Assembly (NCBI GenBank): GCA_002392545.1
Contig: DGHF01000098.1
Span: 1 to 13,446, forward strand
Direction of reading: 5' to 3'
DNA length: 13,446 nucleotides
DNA from: Ruminococcus sp. UBA3855
GTDB taxonomy: Bacteria; Bacillota; Clostridia; Oscillospirales; Ruminococcaceae
Part shown: positions 13,058 through 13,446 of the stretch, piece by piece
Layout of the letters: each line of letters begins with the position of its first letter
Numbering within the stretch: the first letter of the stretch is position 1
Notes under the pieces: model-generated
The model's database searches: none
What the model was told of the DNA's origin: nothing
Seen by the model: only the letters and a program-made list of their open reading frames with translations
Translations under genes and position numbers: made by a program

Positions 13058-13441
13058 TCATTTTCTCATTTTGACAGCCTGACGTACGTTTTCGTTTTCA
13101 TCATTCGCCAATATATCAAGAATATTCTGAGGGGTATTCTTGTGATAAGCGACAGACTCACGGATTTCCCAGCTTTCATCTTGAGAAAGTTCGGTCAATA
13201 CATCCGCAGGAGTATTTTCATTCTGGGCGATTGCATCACGCACTTCCACATAGGGCATTTTCGACAATTTTTGGAAAATATCAATATATTTTTCGAGAAA
13301 GTCAGGTTCTCCCGCATGGTCAGCCATATACCAGAGCATAGCTCTTTTTTCGAGTTCTTCTTCCGTGATTTCCTCCCCGAAAATGGCGCAGGTTGTGCGA
13401 ATGAGTTCTTTTCTGTCGTAGTGGTCATTTTCGTGAATCAT
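13058..13441 (-). CDS. Leucine-rich-variant (LRV/HEAT-like) repeat protein, possibly 5'-truncated
   Basis: The visible 127 residues have a charged helical N-terminal part (KELIRTTCAIFGEEITEEELEKR) followed from ~66 by tandem ~24-residue repeats. Two full units, EVRDAIAQNENTPADVLTELSQD and EIRESVAYHKNTPQNILDILAND, are followed by the start of a third (ENVRQAVKMRK). This is the LRV repeat pattern (V-R-x-x-V-A-x-N-x-x-T-P-x-x-x-L-x-x-L-x-x-D), a helical scaffold for protein contacts with no catalytic residues. The first Met lies at 13441, 5 nt from the window edge, so no ribosome site can be checked and the gene may start further right. It ends 21 nt before the rtcB-leader promoter, on the same strand, with no terminator between. 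Its role is unknown. Confidence 0.75.
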   Translation of the reverse strand: MIHENDHYDRKELIRTTCAIFGEEITEEELEKRAMLWYMADHAGEPDFLEKYIDIFQKLSKMPYVEVRDAIAQNENTPADVLTELSQDESWEIRESVAYHKNTPQNILDILANDENENVRQAVKMRK

Positions 13442-13446
13442 GTGAA

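Noticed and set aside
1..13446. CRISPR arrays, tRNA/rRNA genes, insertion sequences, attachment sites
   Set aside because: No regularly spaced repeats, tRNA-like cloverleaf, rRNA stretches, transposase or integrase motifs were found by eye on either strand.

Overview
This window looks like chromosomal DNA from a low-to-moderate GC Firmicute, most likely a gut clostridial lineage (Ruminococcus/Oscillospiraceae-like). The reasons are strong AGGAGG-type ribosome binding sites, TTGACA/TATAAT promoters, tightly packed operons, and a gene set (M23 peptidase-CtpA, MscS, HflX, PqqD/HPr-kinase cassette, RtcB) typical of that group. The genus is inference. I see no rRNA, tRNA, CRISPR array, insertion sequence or phage gene.

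Layout. (1) Positions 1-4040, plus strand: a cell-envelope and stress operon with the C-terminal part of an M23 murein hydrolase, a CtpA-type S41 protease, an MscS channel, the ribosome-rescue GTPase HflX, and a 30-residue single-pass membrane peptide. It ends at a perfect 14-bp bidirectional terminator (4056-4090). (2) Positions 4104-8368, minus strand: a five-gene, translationally coupled cassette. In transcription order it encodes an HPr-kinase-like P-loop kinase, a PqqD-like peptide-binding protein, an anchor-less S26 (Ser/His) peptidase, an ABC exporter, and an NTP_transf_5 nucleotidyltransferase. A strong extended -10 promoter and a palindrome precede it. (3) Positions 8369-8622: a divergent regulatory region with several symmetric elements. 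(4) Positions 8623-9784, plus strand: a microbial-type PARG/TIGR02452 protein and an ABM-fold monooxygenase, ending at a bidirectional terminator (9788-9820). (5) Positions 9822-13036, minus strand: an RNA-processing and repair group. In transcription order it holds a consensus promoter with a 12-bp inverted repeat, a 34-codon ORF, an intrinsic terminator, RtcB RNA ligase, a metallophosphoesterase, RNase Z and a 55-residue basic protein. (6) Positions 13058-13441, minus strand: a protein with leucine-rich-variant repeats, possibly cut by the window edge.

The most interesting part is the 4104-8368 cassette. Kinase, PqqD, protease, exporter and nucleotidyltransferase are the accessory parts known from phosphorylated or otherwise tailored lasso peptides, but the lasso cyclase, the transglutaminase-like B2 protease and a convincing precursor peptide are all absent. 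It therefore looks like a peptide (RiPP-like) modification and export system whose substrate is not visible here. The second point of interest is the leader of the rtcB operon. A near-perfect promoter, a large operator-like repeat, a short ORF and a terminator all lie before rtcB, with almost no room for another promoter. That suggests rtcB expression depends on read-through (attenuation).
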